DNA from: Beverwykella pulmonaria
Lineage: Eukaryota > Ascomycota > Dothideomycetes > Pleosporales > Melanommataceae
DNA: 64,000 nt
Direction: 5' to 3'
Assembly (NCBI GenBank): GCA_001599595.1
Contig: BCHH01000006.1
Coordinates: 1,968,319 to 2,032,318 of the forward strand
Shown here: positions 33,387-44,406 of the stretch, in pieces
Position numbering within the stretch: the stretch's first letter is position 1
Layout: every line of letters starts with the position of its first letter
Position numbers and translations under genes: made by a program
The notes under the pieces: model-generated
Databases searched by the model: none
What the model saw: only the letters and a program-made list of their open reading frames with translations
Told to the model about the DNA's origin: nothing

Positions 33387-36319
33387 TAGAGAAGGATGCA
33401 GCAAGGAGGTGGATGAGCCTTGGGGGTAGGAGAAGTAGGGAGCAGTTGAGGGAGATTGAGTGGCCGTGAACTGCGATCCGGATGATACCTAGATACAACA
33501 GACAGTAAGGGAAGTACTCAAAGATTGATGATTGGAGTTTGGGTCTATACTAGAGAGGGGTTTGATATCCCAGCAGCATATTTGGTATGGAAACTATCAG
33601 GCGCCCGACAGGGCCCTATTTTTGCTCTGAATTGCTTATTACTTGCATTTTTCTTTGCACCGTGATTATATGGATTGTCCTCAAGGCTGTGTCGCAGCTG
33701 TCTCACGGCAATAAATTTTATACAAGTATAGCCTGCATTTTTCAATATGAAAAAAAAATTTACAAAAAAAATGAGGATGCCTCGACCTTGTGAAGCTGCC
33801 GTAAGAAGCAGGCCGCGATTGTAACCATGATAGACAGCCATGAAATCGCCAAATTCGATCCGAAAGATGAACATCCTCCCTGTGAAAGATCGAAGAAATT
33901 TGAAAGGTGTGACAAAGAACTAACTAGGCGGACATTGTTTGTAGATTTTCAAATTGAACATAGTTCTTTGTCCTCAGTCCTGGAAGAGGTCAATCTGTTG
34001 ACGAATCGATCGATGAAGTATCGGCTCTGGAGATTGAGAATCAATTTTTTCAATTGGAGCTATCGGTGACCTGGAAGTGTCTCCTTTCTAGGATCATACG
34101 CGGTCGTGCAAGTCGGGAGTTTCTTAATCCTCGATGCGGTCGCCGCACGTTTCCTCTCATATTTGCGCTGGAATTCTTCAGGTGGAAGGATTTTGCTTTG
34201 AATTGTCATGTTGTTCCTACAACACATTAGCACCTTTCTGGCGATGGAAAAGCTGCTTTTCACGTTCTGAAATGAGGAAGACTTATGATGTGAGAGGAAA
34301 GAGCAATGGAGTCAGTCTTTGTTAGATGAGAGAATTGAGAAGATGAGTCGAAAGAGCCTTATAGCGGTCGTGAATCGCAAGATAAAAGTAATTGAAATTT
34401 GATCAAGAGATGGGATAGTCTGCGGGTGTTGATAGGGATCTTACAGCTAGCTGCATAGTGGTGCGAGCACTAGTCGGCAAGGCATAAGACAGTTGTACGG
34501 TGTACACAGCGTACGGGGATAGTAGGGTGGGCAACAGGTTTCTGGTTATTGCTCTGCTCATCTATGTACAAACGCGAGCGATATTTAAGGAGGCGCGCCC
34601 GCGCACGGGCATCACGTGGTATAACCACGTGATCCTATGCCGGGCTAGACAGATACTTTGCGCCGTATCGCTCCTGCGTACGGACAGCGGGGGTGGGTTG
34701 GAGGGTTATCCGAAACAGAGGTAAGAGGTAAGTGATGTGGAATTGACATATGACGAGGCTTCAGCTATTCTAATTGATAGACCTTCAAGGACTCCAGTTG
34801 ATCGCCGGGTGAAGGATCTTTTCGTGAGTAGCCACGAGGTTGAAAATTGATATTGCCGTATCCCTAGCCCTTGAGGCAATTCCTTTGACGATGTTAGAGG
34901 AGTAGTAGAAAAAAGTGTAAAGATTGTAGTGGTGGAGAGTTGTTAGAGAGAGTAACTGCGAAAGCAGAGAGCTCTTTACAGTAAACGAGGTAGGGCAGAT
35001 CCGAATTTTGGGAAAACGAAGTCTTAGGCGGTTGCAAGCTTGATAAGTGAAGGCGAGACATTTCTCGCCCTCACCTAGTATATCCTCTGCACACTCTTCT
35101 TACCTATCTCATCGCCAACACCCCCCACTCCCTTTTCAACAGTTCATACCATATCTATTCCTAAACACAAATTTCAACTCGTCATTGCACGTTAACCGAT
35201 CTCTGCACTGAGAGGCATCCTAATGATGAGGTTTCAACTAGTCGGGGGTGATGCATTGACACAGGTACCATTACCACAATACGCTCAACCAGCTTCATAC
35301 AAGAGTCATTTTGTAGCTGCATTGTGATGGACAATAACAACGAAGTGAGGTGTGATGGACAGAATATCGTGCGAAGCTCAAACCTACATGCCACGCTAGA
35401 TGAGATGCGGCTAGCGTGTACAGGACAGGAAGAATTCAGTGACGGTCAAGCAAGAGCTTGGAGCGTAAGGAAAATGAAATTCATATTGAGGGGTATCTAT
35501 TCATGTTCGTGATAATCGTAAATACTACTTCAGCATCCATGTCATCATGGACATCCAAGCAAATAATGCTTTTTCGTTCTTCCACCTCTTGAGCACGCCA
35601 TTTCTCGTCGTCTTCCTTGGGTGTCTCGTGGATTAGTTCTATGAGAAGCCTGAATTCAACCGTCTTTAGTAATGTGTAGTTCTTTTGGTAATTCCTCAAG
35701 GTGCGAGGTAATCAGGGTTTGACCTGTATTGATGCGCTGAATTGACGCGCTGAATTGACGCGCTGAATTGACGCGCTGAATTGACGCGCTGAATTGACGC
35801 GCTGAATTGACGCGCTGAATTGACGCGCTGAATTGACGCGCTGAATTGACGCGCTGAATTGACGCGCTGAATTGACGCGCTGAATTGACGCGCTGAATTG
35901 ACAGATGAAGGAAAGTTAATCTTCTAGACTCTCTGATAGAACACCCCAATCAAAGCTCGGTGTGCCTTCAGAGGCATTCCTTCTTCTTTAATGTACGATA
36001 TCTAGGCGTCGTCTGTATACTTTTGACTGGCGGATCGGTATGTCGAGCTGATAAAGGCAGTCTCGTCGGAGAGGGACCTGAATGTCGAAGGTAGCAGCTA
36101 AGTTTTGGTGGTTGAGAATTGAAATCCAAACTCATCCGGCCCATGCACATAGTAATGGTGATGGCCGATTAGGAAGATCCCGTTTTTTTCTCCTTGTCCT
36201 TAAGCATTGTGAGCGCCCTCTCACAGAAAGTTTCCGTGTTCAGCGATTGGAATTGTGGAGCGATTGAGGCTTGACTGAATCACTCTTCGTGATCAGCAGC
36301 CTCTTAGCCCATTCAAATT
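33387..36319. other. Long intergenic region with a 13-bp satellite
   Basis: No gene is recognised. It contains A-rich runs at 33749-33775, CG-rich palindromic DNA near 34590-34635 (ACGTGGTATAACCACGTGAT), and a 13-bp tandem array at 35731-35902. Short open frames such as 33827-34069 lack homology. Confidence 0.55.
35731..35902. repeat. Perfect 13-bp tandem array, about 13 copies
   Basis: The unit is GACGCGCTGAATT, repeated with essentially no variation after a first GATGCGCTGAATT. Because 13 is not a multiple of three, three units make a 39-nt period that stays open in one minus-strand frame, producing an artificial 13-residue peptide repeat. Confidence 0.95.
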
Positions 36320-37506
36320 TCATCCCGGATTTGCAATTTTTCGTACTGCGTCAGCATACAGCAAATCCGTCGCAGATCCCTTTTCCCTCGAATTGAGTCT
36401 AGGGTCGGTAGTAGTAGACACAGGCTGAATGACGTCGGGGAAATACTCGTCGGAAATCATGGTATTACTACGCTTAGTCCGGATCCAAGTGCTGTCAGTT
36501 GGAGAGTACGTGCTCTCGATTCGCTGAATACCTGACTTCTCAAGATCCGAAATCCACTTCGGGTACTTATTCCTGATATTCGAGAACCCTGGGGTGAAGC
36601 GTGTAACATCCCAGACCGTTTTGGTAGGGTCGAGAAAATCATTCGTGTCGCCGAAGGTAACCGGCGTCGCACGGTTGTTGGCTGATGATCCAGACAGCTC
36701 AACTAGCTTGTTCAGGACGACAAGCTCCAGCTTCAATTTTACGCTGTAGGCGACTCCTTTGAAGGTTTGCTGGAGCACATGGAAGTTGAGGAACTCTATG
36801 GTGAGCAGCGCAATGTCGAGGACGATGACTATAATGTTCATAGCCATCAATTGCCACATGAGGTTGTGCGATCGCTTTCGCTCGGACACTCTGATGATAT
36901 CGAGGGCTTTCCAGATATACAGGCCAGAGAGAATGAACTCCTGGACACAGAATCCCACCATTTGGATCCTTTCGATGTAGTCGTATGCCGCGCCGAAAGT
37001 GTCCGCGTCGGCACTGAAGTGGGAACCGTATACAACAACTAGGTGCATATCCAATTAGCTAATTGAACTCTACTAGTCGACCCGAATAACGTACCAACAG
37101 TGGAGCCATGGAAGAGAAAACCATCAATAATGATCACCCACTTCACCGTTTGAAGAAGCCTGCGATGTCCTTGACCAAAGACAAGCCATAATCGCGAATA
37201 GAGAACAACAGACTGGCCGGTCACCATAAGGGACCAGCCGACGGTGTCGATGGCGATTCCAAGGGCCAACCAAGAGAGACGAAAGTACTCTATGCAGAAA
37301 CCAAGAACATATGGGATGATGCCGAAGCTGGCAAGGACCAAAGAGTAGAAATAAAGGCCCCGGTAGGAATGGAAGGTGGTAAAGATGAGGAGCATAAGCT
37401 CGAGTGCGTTGTATAGTGCAAGAGCCGAGCAAATGATAACGGTAATTGTATTCGAATCATATTTGCCCGTGAAGCGGTTGTCGGGGCTGGACATGCCTTG
37501 GTTCAT
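36320..37506 (-). CDS. DUF7703 multi-pass membrane protein
   Basis: Two exons, 37095-37506 and 36320-37038, give 376 residues. At least six or seven hydrophobic helices are visible, from TITVIICSALALYNALELMLLIF, through LYFYSLVLASFGIIPYVLGF and LALGIAIDTVGWSLMVTG, to MAMNIIVIVLDIALLTIEF. The blocks GWSLMVTGQSVVLYSRLWLV and IQMVGFCVQEFILSGLYIW are characteristic of the fungal DUF7703 family of seven-helix membrane proteins. The C-terminal 130 residues are hydrophilic and presumably cytosolic. Members resemble receptor-like proteins in topology but have no assigned ligand or function. Confidence 0.8.
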
Positions 37507-40500
37507 CGTTGCGGATGATCACTCCACCCCATCACAATCTCAAAGGCGCAAACTCTCTTCAATCGTGAAGAAAGTCATTTCTGGAAAGTAAAAGCTGGTG
37601 CAAGATGCAGAAGAGAATAAGGGCGAGCGGAGCAGGGGACACAGACAACAAAAGACCCACAGCGAGACCGAGGGTCTGGTCAGGAGATGAAGGACGGGTG
37701 CTGTCACCCTGGTCTGACGGTCCCGAGGCCACGGGAAAGAGACGGCAGACGGGCGTGTTTTGACGGCACGGAGCTGGGGACAAGGCGCTATAAATCTCAA
37801 AAGGTCTAGCAGTTATTGCGTTTGCGGGGACGGGCGATTTTGTTGTCGCTAAGCCGCAACTGGTTCTCATCGCCAGCACTGTGCAGGAGCTGCACAGGAA
37901 GTTGAGACACGAGCCCGCGCTACGAAAGGATTCCCTCTCGAGCGGCAGCACGACAGCTGCCAGTGGGTGCATGAGCGGCGCCACAAGCCGCAGTCGGATC
38001 TTGATTTGTCCGTCGCTGAGGTGCGGGAGAGAAATGTGACCGCGTAATGTCCTGTTTCGGGCCGCCTAGTGTTGGCCAGCGGGCGGTTGATGAAGCGTAA
38101 GGCAGTACATGATACTCTGAAATTCGCACCCGCTGCGGACTAAGAGAGTTCTTGGCTGAGGACGAGGTGATTTGGATGATCTTGAGCATTCTCTCAGAGT
38201 CTGCGTGCAAGGGTTGTGGATGTCCAAACAGCCCAAAGGCCTCATGTGCGTTGGAAGGATGGTGTTGGGTTGCAGGGGTGGTGAATTGGTTGGTGGGGTG
38301 AACCCTGGGCTAGTGCAAACACCCATTGGAAAGGGCCAACACTCACCGAAGGCCCGACACCAGAGATGATCCTCGCCGACTGTTCCACTCCCGAAATATA
38401 TCGTCTGGGTTCCACCGTCGAGCATTGCGTGGCACAACAGCGCGGGCGAGTTGCTGGGCCGCGTCGCTGAAAGGTGGATCTTCAAACCGACGACGTTGTC
38501 AATATGGTCGCGTTTCTGCGAGCTTGAAACCACGCCCTGTATCTATTGCCTTGCCTTACTGCCTTGGCTTTTGATTCCATATCAACTGTTCCTCTTATAT
38601 ATTGCGCATCCTCTACTGCTCGCAGGATTCCTCAATTATAGATTCCCGAGAGTGGCTATCCTTTGGCCTTCACCATGCCGTGTCAGCCGGCCGAAACTTT
38701 CCTCCCGTCCTCGCAGCGTCGTCCTTGTCTAGACGAGGATCGCGATGTTTTTCTCCGAGGTTCGCAAGGACCACAAATTAGACAAGACTTGAACCGCGAA
38801 CCGCGAACCGCGAACCTCGATTTAACTCAGAACTATACTGCGAAGGAGTGCCGCGTACACCCCCTTTTTTCGGGTTGCACTCAACTCAATTCATTCGAAA
38901 CCTCAAGCCCGAAATCTGCAGCTGCAGACCAAGCTTGTGATTATCCTCATGCACAAACAAGCCAACCAATGACTATCTGTGAGCAGCTCCAACTCCAGCA
39001 TTTACCAATAGGATTGTGACTACCCACAAACTCTCAACTCCAGGGGTTAATAATACCTTGCTCGTGATGGTGCATTAGCCACTTCAATGCGGTGCTCTAA
39101 CAGAACTTGGTCCGGACTTTGAAAAGATTCTTGGACACCTTGATCGTAGGTAACACCACGTCTTACCTTGTCAGACAATCTCTTTGCACCATGACTCAGC
39201 CTCCCAGATTCGGAATCACCAAGTTCCATTCTCGAATCAGCCTGTAATTCGACACAGAGTGTAAGACATACCCCTCATGTTCTCATACCTCACTGTTACA
39301 CACAATCTCACAGGGCTGAGCTCATCTTCTGTGCTTCAGCGGGTTGAGATAAACAAATTGGCACCAGACAGCTTTTCACGCCATTGGCCTATCGGGAACT
39401 TCCGACTAATCAAGACATCACCAACGTGAACTTCCGCACAGTAGCTTCATTCACGGTCAGCTCTATTAGCCCCCATTAGGAGAGTCACACATCTTCTAAG
39501 ATCATGTCACACAATGCAGACCATCTCACAACCTTCGCAAGCTGAAATGGAAGCTAGTACCCGCTATGATAAACAAGAACTACCACCAAGGACCAATTGA
39601 ACCTCCCAGCTTCAGGAATAAGCTTGGAGCCACGCATAGTCGTCCGACTAGTCGTATACCACATCCAAAAAGAGCATCACTCAGTCATCGTGACCCAAAC
39701 TAAGTCCTTTTCTCTACTCAGCTACTTCGAACAACATCATTTGATCAAAAATCGAGCTGATAGCATTCTTCTAGTCTACCGCTTACCCCCCCTCTTCCGT
39801 TCATACTCCCTCCTCTGCCTCCCTCTTCCCTTCCCCATCCTTCCCTTCTCTTCCTCATCCTACCCTTCCCCTCCTCATCCTACCCTTCCCCTCCTCATCC
39901 TTCCCTTCTCCGCCAGCCCTTTATCGAAATTTGGCTTCTATTCTCCGCCTTTAGACTCACGGGATCCCCCAGCATACTCTTATTCACCTCCAAACCGCAC
40001 GCATTTACAAGAGTACCTCTAGCCTGTTTCGATTAGAATAAGTTTGACTTCGATAATTTACTCGATAATAGCAGTACACTAGAGGCGACGATTTCTTTTG
40101 GCGGTACGGATCTGCGGGTCGTAAATCGGATGCAGAACGAAATCGATGATAGTGATTTAGAGTCGGGCCTATCAGATTCGAGGGATACGTGGTCACTGAA
40201 CTGAGGCGGTGGTATGGAGGATTGCATTGCGGCAGCGGTTTGGGGTTGAAGAGCGTGCCGCGGGCGGTCTGGGAGTGCTGCGGCATTTCGATTGGTCAAC
40301 TGATTTACTTCAATTTACAACTTGCACATCAAGGCTAATATTTGTGCTTTCGGACTTTCAAATGTGAAGAGTCTCACTTTGTCCAAAATAGTTCCAAAGC
40401 TATAACACACTGTTAAGCAGTTCCTAGTCTAATCCATCATTCAGTGGATGCCCGAGGTTGTACCCAAAAATCAAGCTGTCATGTCGCGGATGTTGGAATT

Positions 40501-40740
40501 AGTGTGATCAAAGTGCTCTTTTGAGAACAAATTGGCGCGTCTAGATGGCAGGATGACGTCTTGCGTTCCTGTTCCTAAACGGCATGCAATTGAGAGTCAT
40601 GTCGAAGGTACCTTTGAGAACGCTTCTAGATGGCATAATTCAATAGAAAATTTCTGCATTTGTTTGTCGTGATATAGGTTGCGGATACTTATTGAAGTCT
40701 CGACGCACAATGGGGGCTTTTGGGGATATTCCAAGCTAAT
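37507..40740. other. Long intergenic region
   Basis: More than 3 kb has no supportable gene. It includes an 8-bp repeat (CGCGAACC, about three copies) at 38791-38815, a CT-rich tract at 39800-39910 with repeated CTTCCCCTCCTCATCCTAC, and GC-rich DNA at 37600-38500 upstream of the DUF7703 gene that gives overlapping chance frames. Confidence 0.5.
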
Positions 40741-42423
40741 TCAACTCTCATAGAACCTCCACTGGCTCTTGAAATAACTCTCCAGCTCCTGCTCTGTAAT
40801 TAATGCGCGGAACAACTCGACTGGCATCATGTTCGCCCTCAAAAACGCATCGTGGAACTCCTTCTCGCCCATCCCGCCCTCTACTACACACTCTCTCCTC
40901 AACCTATACAATTGAATCCCTCCAAGCATATATCCCGCCTGGTAAAGTGGTCCATAGCCTCCCATAACACTCCTCCTCACCTCCCCTTCCGCCGTCGCCC
41001 TCTCGTGCCCGACCCAGTCCACCAGCAACTCGACGCACTCCTCCGGCGACATCTCCCCAAGATGGTACTTAAGACTGAACACGATGCGCGCACACCGATG
41101 CATACGCCAAAATAACATCCCGATCCTATCTTTCGGTGTTTTGTGCCATGATTCTGCATCCCAAAGAACCATTTCCCAGTAAAAAGCCCAACCCTCGATA
41201 CAAAATGGCGTAGTAAAAAGCGAACGATAGGAACGGTGACGCGAGAGGTAGTGCATGTGCAGATGGTGTCCAGGGATCATCTCGTGGAAGACTGTTGCGC
41301 GTGCGAAGTGGATGTTGTTGCCACGCATGCTCATCAGTTTATCTTCATGCTGCATAGCGGAGGTAGGGTAGGAGACGGTGATGGAAGTCCCGCCGAGGAA
41401 GAACGGGTTGAGCTTTTGGGCTGAGGGCGTCATCATGAAGGTCTGCCATGTCTCCTTACAAATCGGCGGCACGGTTACCAGATCGTGGTTTTGGACATAT
41501 GAGGTAGCTTCGAGCGTGAGCTCACGAACGAGTTGTGGCTGTTGGCCAGGAGGCACATAGTCATTCTTAACTTGCTATAAGGCGGTGCGCCAGTTTGAAT
41601 GGCCGATTGCTGTGGCGGCTTTCTGCATTTCGGTTTCGCACCAGGTGTATTCTTTTTGCGCGATGGCGATGAGCTCTTCGGGCGTGTAGGGTATCATTTC
41701 AAATTCTAGTGCGTAGAGGAGTCCGGCTCGTCCGATCGGTTCACCGATGATTCTGTCGGTGTCTGTGGGATCGAGGCCGAGGGCTACCGTCTTGATGGTG
41801 TCTATCAGGTCCGCAAGAGCGTTGTCCATTTTAGGCCAAGGGCTCACAACCCACCATGTGAATAGTGGATCATAATCCTTGTAGAAACTGTACCACTCCT
41901 GCAGTTGCTCCCGCAATTCGACGAGCGTGGTAGCTGCTCTTAGCGCAATCATCGGCTCAGCGACCTCTTGTCCCTTCACAATACGTTCCTTCGTCAACGC
42001 AAGATGCCCCAACAACTCTGTCAGCAGCGTAGCCGTCTGTTCCCCATCCACCGCCTTCGCCATTTGTCTCGCCTGAATTAAACCAGCGAGTCGAAGTGGA
42101 AAAAAGTTGCCCAGGTACACGAGCATTTTCTCATCTTTAATGATATCTTGCTTCAATTGCCGCCGACTTTGGCGCAGATAGTTTTTTAGCAGCAAGAAAT
42201 CGACCTTGTCTTCTTGGCAGTAGTCTTCGAACGGCTCCCCCTCCAGCCCAACGAGTTCGACGGTGAAAAATCGGTTAAGGCGTTCGTACCGGGCAGGCGA
42301 GAAGCGTACTTTGTAGAATTCTAAGATGTCGTTGAGATCCCAGCGTACTCTTTGGATAATGTCATGGATGGACTCTTGGACAATGCTCGGAGGTTGTCGC
42401 GAAGGAATTAAGAGGTCACTCAT
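40741..42423 (-). CDS. DUF885 (HExxGH) metallopeptidase-like protein with an internal TAG
   Basis: One continuous minus-strand frame runs from the ATG at 42423 to the stop at 40741, broken by a single TAG at 41575-41577. Both halves belong to one DUF885 protein of about 560 codons: an N-terminal helical half starting MSDLLIPSRQPPSI, and a C-terminal half with the metal motif FHEMIPGHHLH, then EGWAFYWEM, and RALITEQELESYF near the end. Relatives read ALEKVKNDYVPPG where this reads AL-stop-QVKNDYVPPG, so the stop replaces one residue inside a conserved stretch and no intron removes it. DUF885 proteins are predicted zinc peptidases related to bacterial dipeptidyl carboxypeptidase-like enzymes. 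The rest of the frame is intact, so this is either a recent loss, an assembly error or a readthrough case. Confidence 0.75.
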
Positions 42424-42797
42424 TCTGACGAGGTGCGAGTCGATTTTAGAAGGAACGCAAGCAATGGTGAAGATTATGTACCTTGTTTAGCAGTATTTGT
42501 GGCTGTAACGAAGAGGAAAGCTGTTATGTGCGACCAACTCACAAACCTCAGGGTACTTACCTAAGCAGGGATCGGTATCAGCGTTCATGGGTGTAAAGTG
42601 GATAACGAACAACACCAGATTTCATATTCGCAGGCCATAACACAGGAGTTGAAGTGAAGTTTTGTCATTTTTCATACTGGACGACCAGTCCCTATGGACA
42701 GATACCTAGGAAGGCGCCCAAATGCACTACTCCACGCCATTGAAAGAACCGGGGATGCTAGTAAAAAAGACCCATCTCTCGCCATCCCAATCGCACT
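42424..42797. other. Short intergenic region
   Basis: This gap lies between the DUF885 start and the uS5 stop, both on the minus strand. It should hold the promoter of the DUF885 gene and the terminator of uS5. No distinct motif was identified. Confidence 0.5.
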
Positions 42798-43692
42798 CTA
42801 ATACCTCTTGCCCTCGCGCAAAACATCACTGTACTCCTCTAGCGGACTACGAGCGAGCTTCGTCTCTTTCCACAGGTTGGGTGTGAGGAAGCCATACGTG
42901 TTGGCGACAGCGACGAATGTGGCTTTGAGGGTGTTCTCGAGGGTCTTGGTGGAGCCGGCAGACGCAGTGTAGATGTCAGCGACACCAGCAAGCTGCAACA
43001 GACGCTTGACGGCAGGCGATGCGACGAGTCCGGTACCACGGGGAGCGGGAATGAGACGAACGGTGACAGAGCCGCACTTGCCGCTTTCCTTGGTGGGCAG
43101 AGAGTGAGGCTCACCGAGGTTGGTGCCCCAGTAGCCTCTTCGGATTGGCACGACGCTGAGTTTGGCGATAATGATGGCGGCGCGGATGGCGGTCGCGACT
43201 TCCTTGGAGGTCTTGATGCCGAGACCAATGTGTCCCTCGGAGTCTCCGATAACAACGATAGCCTTGAAACGGGTGCGCTGACCGGCGCGGGTCTGCTTCT
43301 GAACGGGCTTGATCTTCATGACCTCGTCCTTGAGCTTGGGAAGGAAGAAGTCGACGATCTGGTACTCCTTGACGGGCAGAGAGTGGAGGTAGCTGCAGAA
43401 TATCAGTATCCGGGCCTGTTCCTGCGATTCGACGGCACGTACATCTCCTCCATGGACTTGATCTTGCCAGCCTTTACGAGACGGCCGAGCTTGGTGACGG
43501 GCTGCCATTCCTTCTCCTGCGCTAGTTGTCAATATTCCACATTGTCATTGTCATTGTGAGAGCACGCACTTCGCTCTTTCCACCGCGGCGCCCACGTCCA
43601 CCGCGTCCACCTCGTCCACGGCCACGGTCTCCACGATCTCCTCCACGCTCTCCACCACGGGAGCCGAATCCTCCACGACCAGAGTCAGCCAT
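42798..43692 (-). CDS. RPS2: 40S ribosomal protein uS5 (RPS2)
   Basis: Three exons, 43570-43692, 43443-43516 and 42798-43392, give 263 residues, the usual size. The start [14 protein letters not shown] opens an RG-rich tail of about 40 residues, typical of eukaryotic uS5 and a target for arginine methylation. The core follows: [14 protein letters not shown], the spliced [36 protein letters not shown] and [18 protein letters not shown], the last being the uS5 double-stranded-RNA-binding signature. It sits at the mRNA entry of the small ribosomal subunit and contributes to decoding accuracy. The clustered introns near the 5' end are usual for fungal ribosomal protein genes. Confidence 0.97.
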
Positions 43693-44406
43693 GATGTGTA
43701 TCGAAGGTGTTGGCGGCTGCTGCAGATGAAATGATCAGCAATTGCTTGATAGAAAGGAGGTTGCAGCACGAGTAGTGTGACTTACAGTGTGGTGTTGCTG
43801 GGGTTAGTGCTGTCGTCGCGGTGCTTGCAGTTCAACTATTTTTCGAAGCCCTCCAGGTGGGATGTGCTGCTGCCAAGAGTTATCTGCTGTTTAAGCGACC
43901 CAATAGTCGTACAGCTGGCTTCAGTTCACAACAATCTGCCTTCTTGAACATCACAACAGCTTAAAATTGCCAAATGCATTTGACATTATACAGTTCGGCT
44001 CCTAATCGCAGCGGCAGTCAAAAATTTCAGGTTCTTAGGAAGGATTCGATAGCTCTTCTCTTTCAAGAACGAAGATTTTGGATGTCTTTGATTGAAGGAA
44101 CTAGCAAAGGAGAAAACCAAGTGAAAAGCAAGCTCTCATATGTTCTCATACATAAACAAGTGGACTTCTCCAGTCAAACGAGAGTCTCTTTTCTACGGTA
44201 GTGAAGTCATCTGTTCCGTGCCATCACCTGGAGGCTCTATTTGGATGACTAAGGCGCCTCCAACCTGCCATTCGTTCACATGTTTTAAGGTCAACCTTGC
44301 TAAGTGCTCACCTGGACATCGCGCCGTGATAGAGCTCCCCCTGCTCTTACCACGTCCTCCGCTGGTCACAGCCTTGATTCTTATTCTCAACCTTCGATAA
44401 CCCAAC
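43693..44406. promoter_or_regulatory. Divergent promoter region of RPS2 and ATG28
   Basis: The 714 bases between the two divergent start codons must carry both promoters and 5' UTRs. GTGTGA/CTTACA-type sequence at 43779-43790 would fit a 5' UTR intron of the ribosomal gene, as is common, but this cannot be settled without transcripts. No TATA box was singled out. Confidence 0.45.

Noticed and set aside
33827..34069. An 80-codon plus-strand frame with fairly protein-like composition
   Set aside because: No homology is recognised, no neighbouring exons extend it, and it lies in A+T-rich intergenic DNA.
35656..35949. A 97-codon minus-strand frame with 13-residue peptide repeats
   Set aside because: It is entirely explained by the 13-bp satellite, which has a 39-nt period in any frame.
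37559..38560. Several overlapping long minus-strand frames in GC-rich DNA
   Set aside because: They occur in multiple phases at once and have no family resemblance; GC-rich DNA lacks stops by chance.
39800..39910. A CT-rich tract that could be a CRISPR-like or regulatory array
   Set aside because: It is simple-sequence pyrimidine DNA without uniform spacers, and CRISPR arrays are not expected in fungal nuclear DNA.
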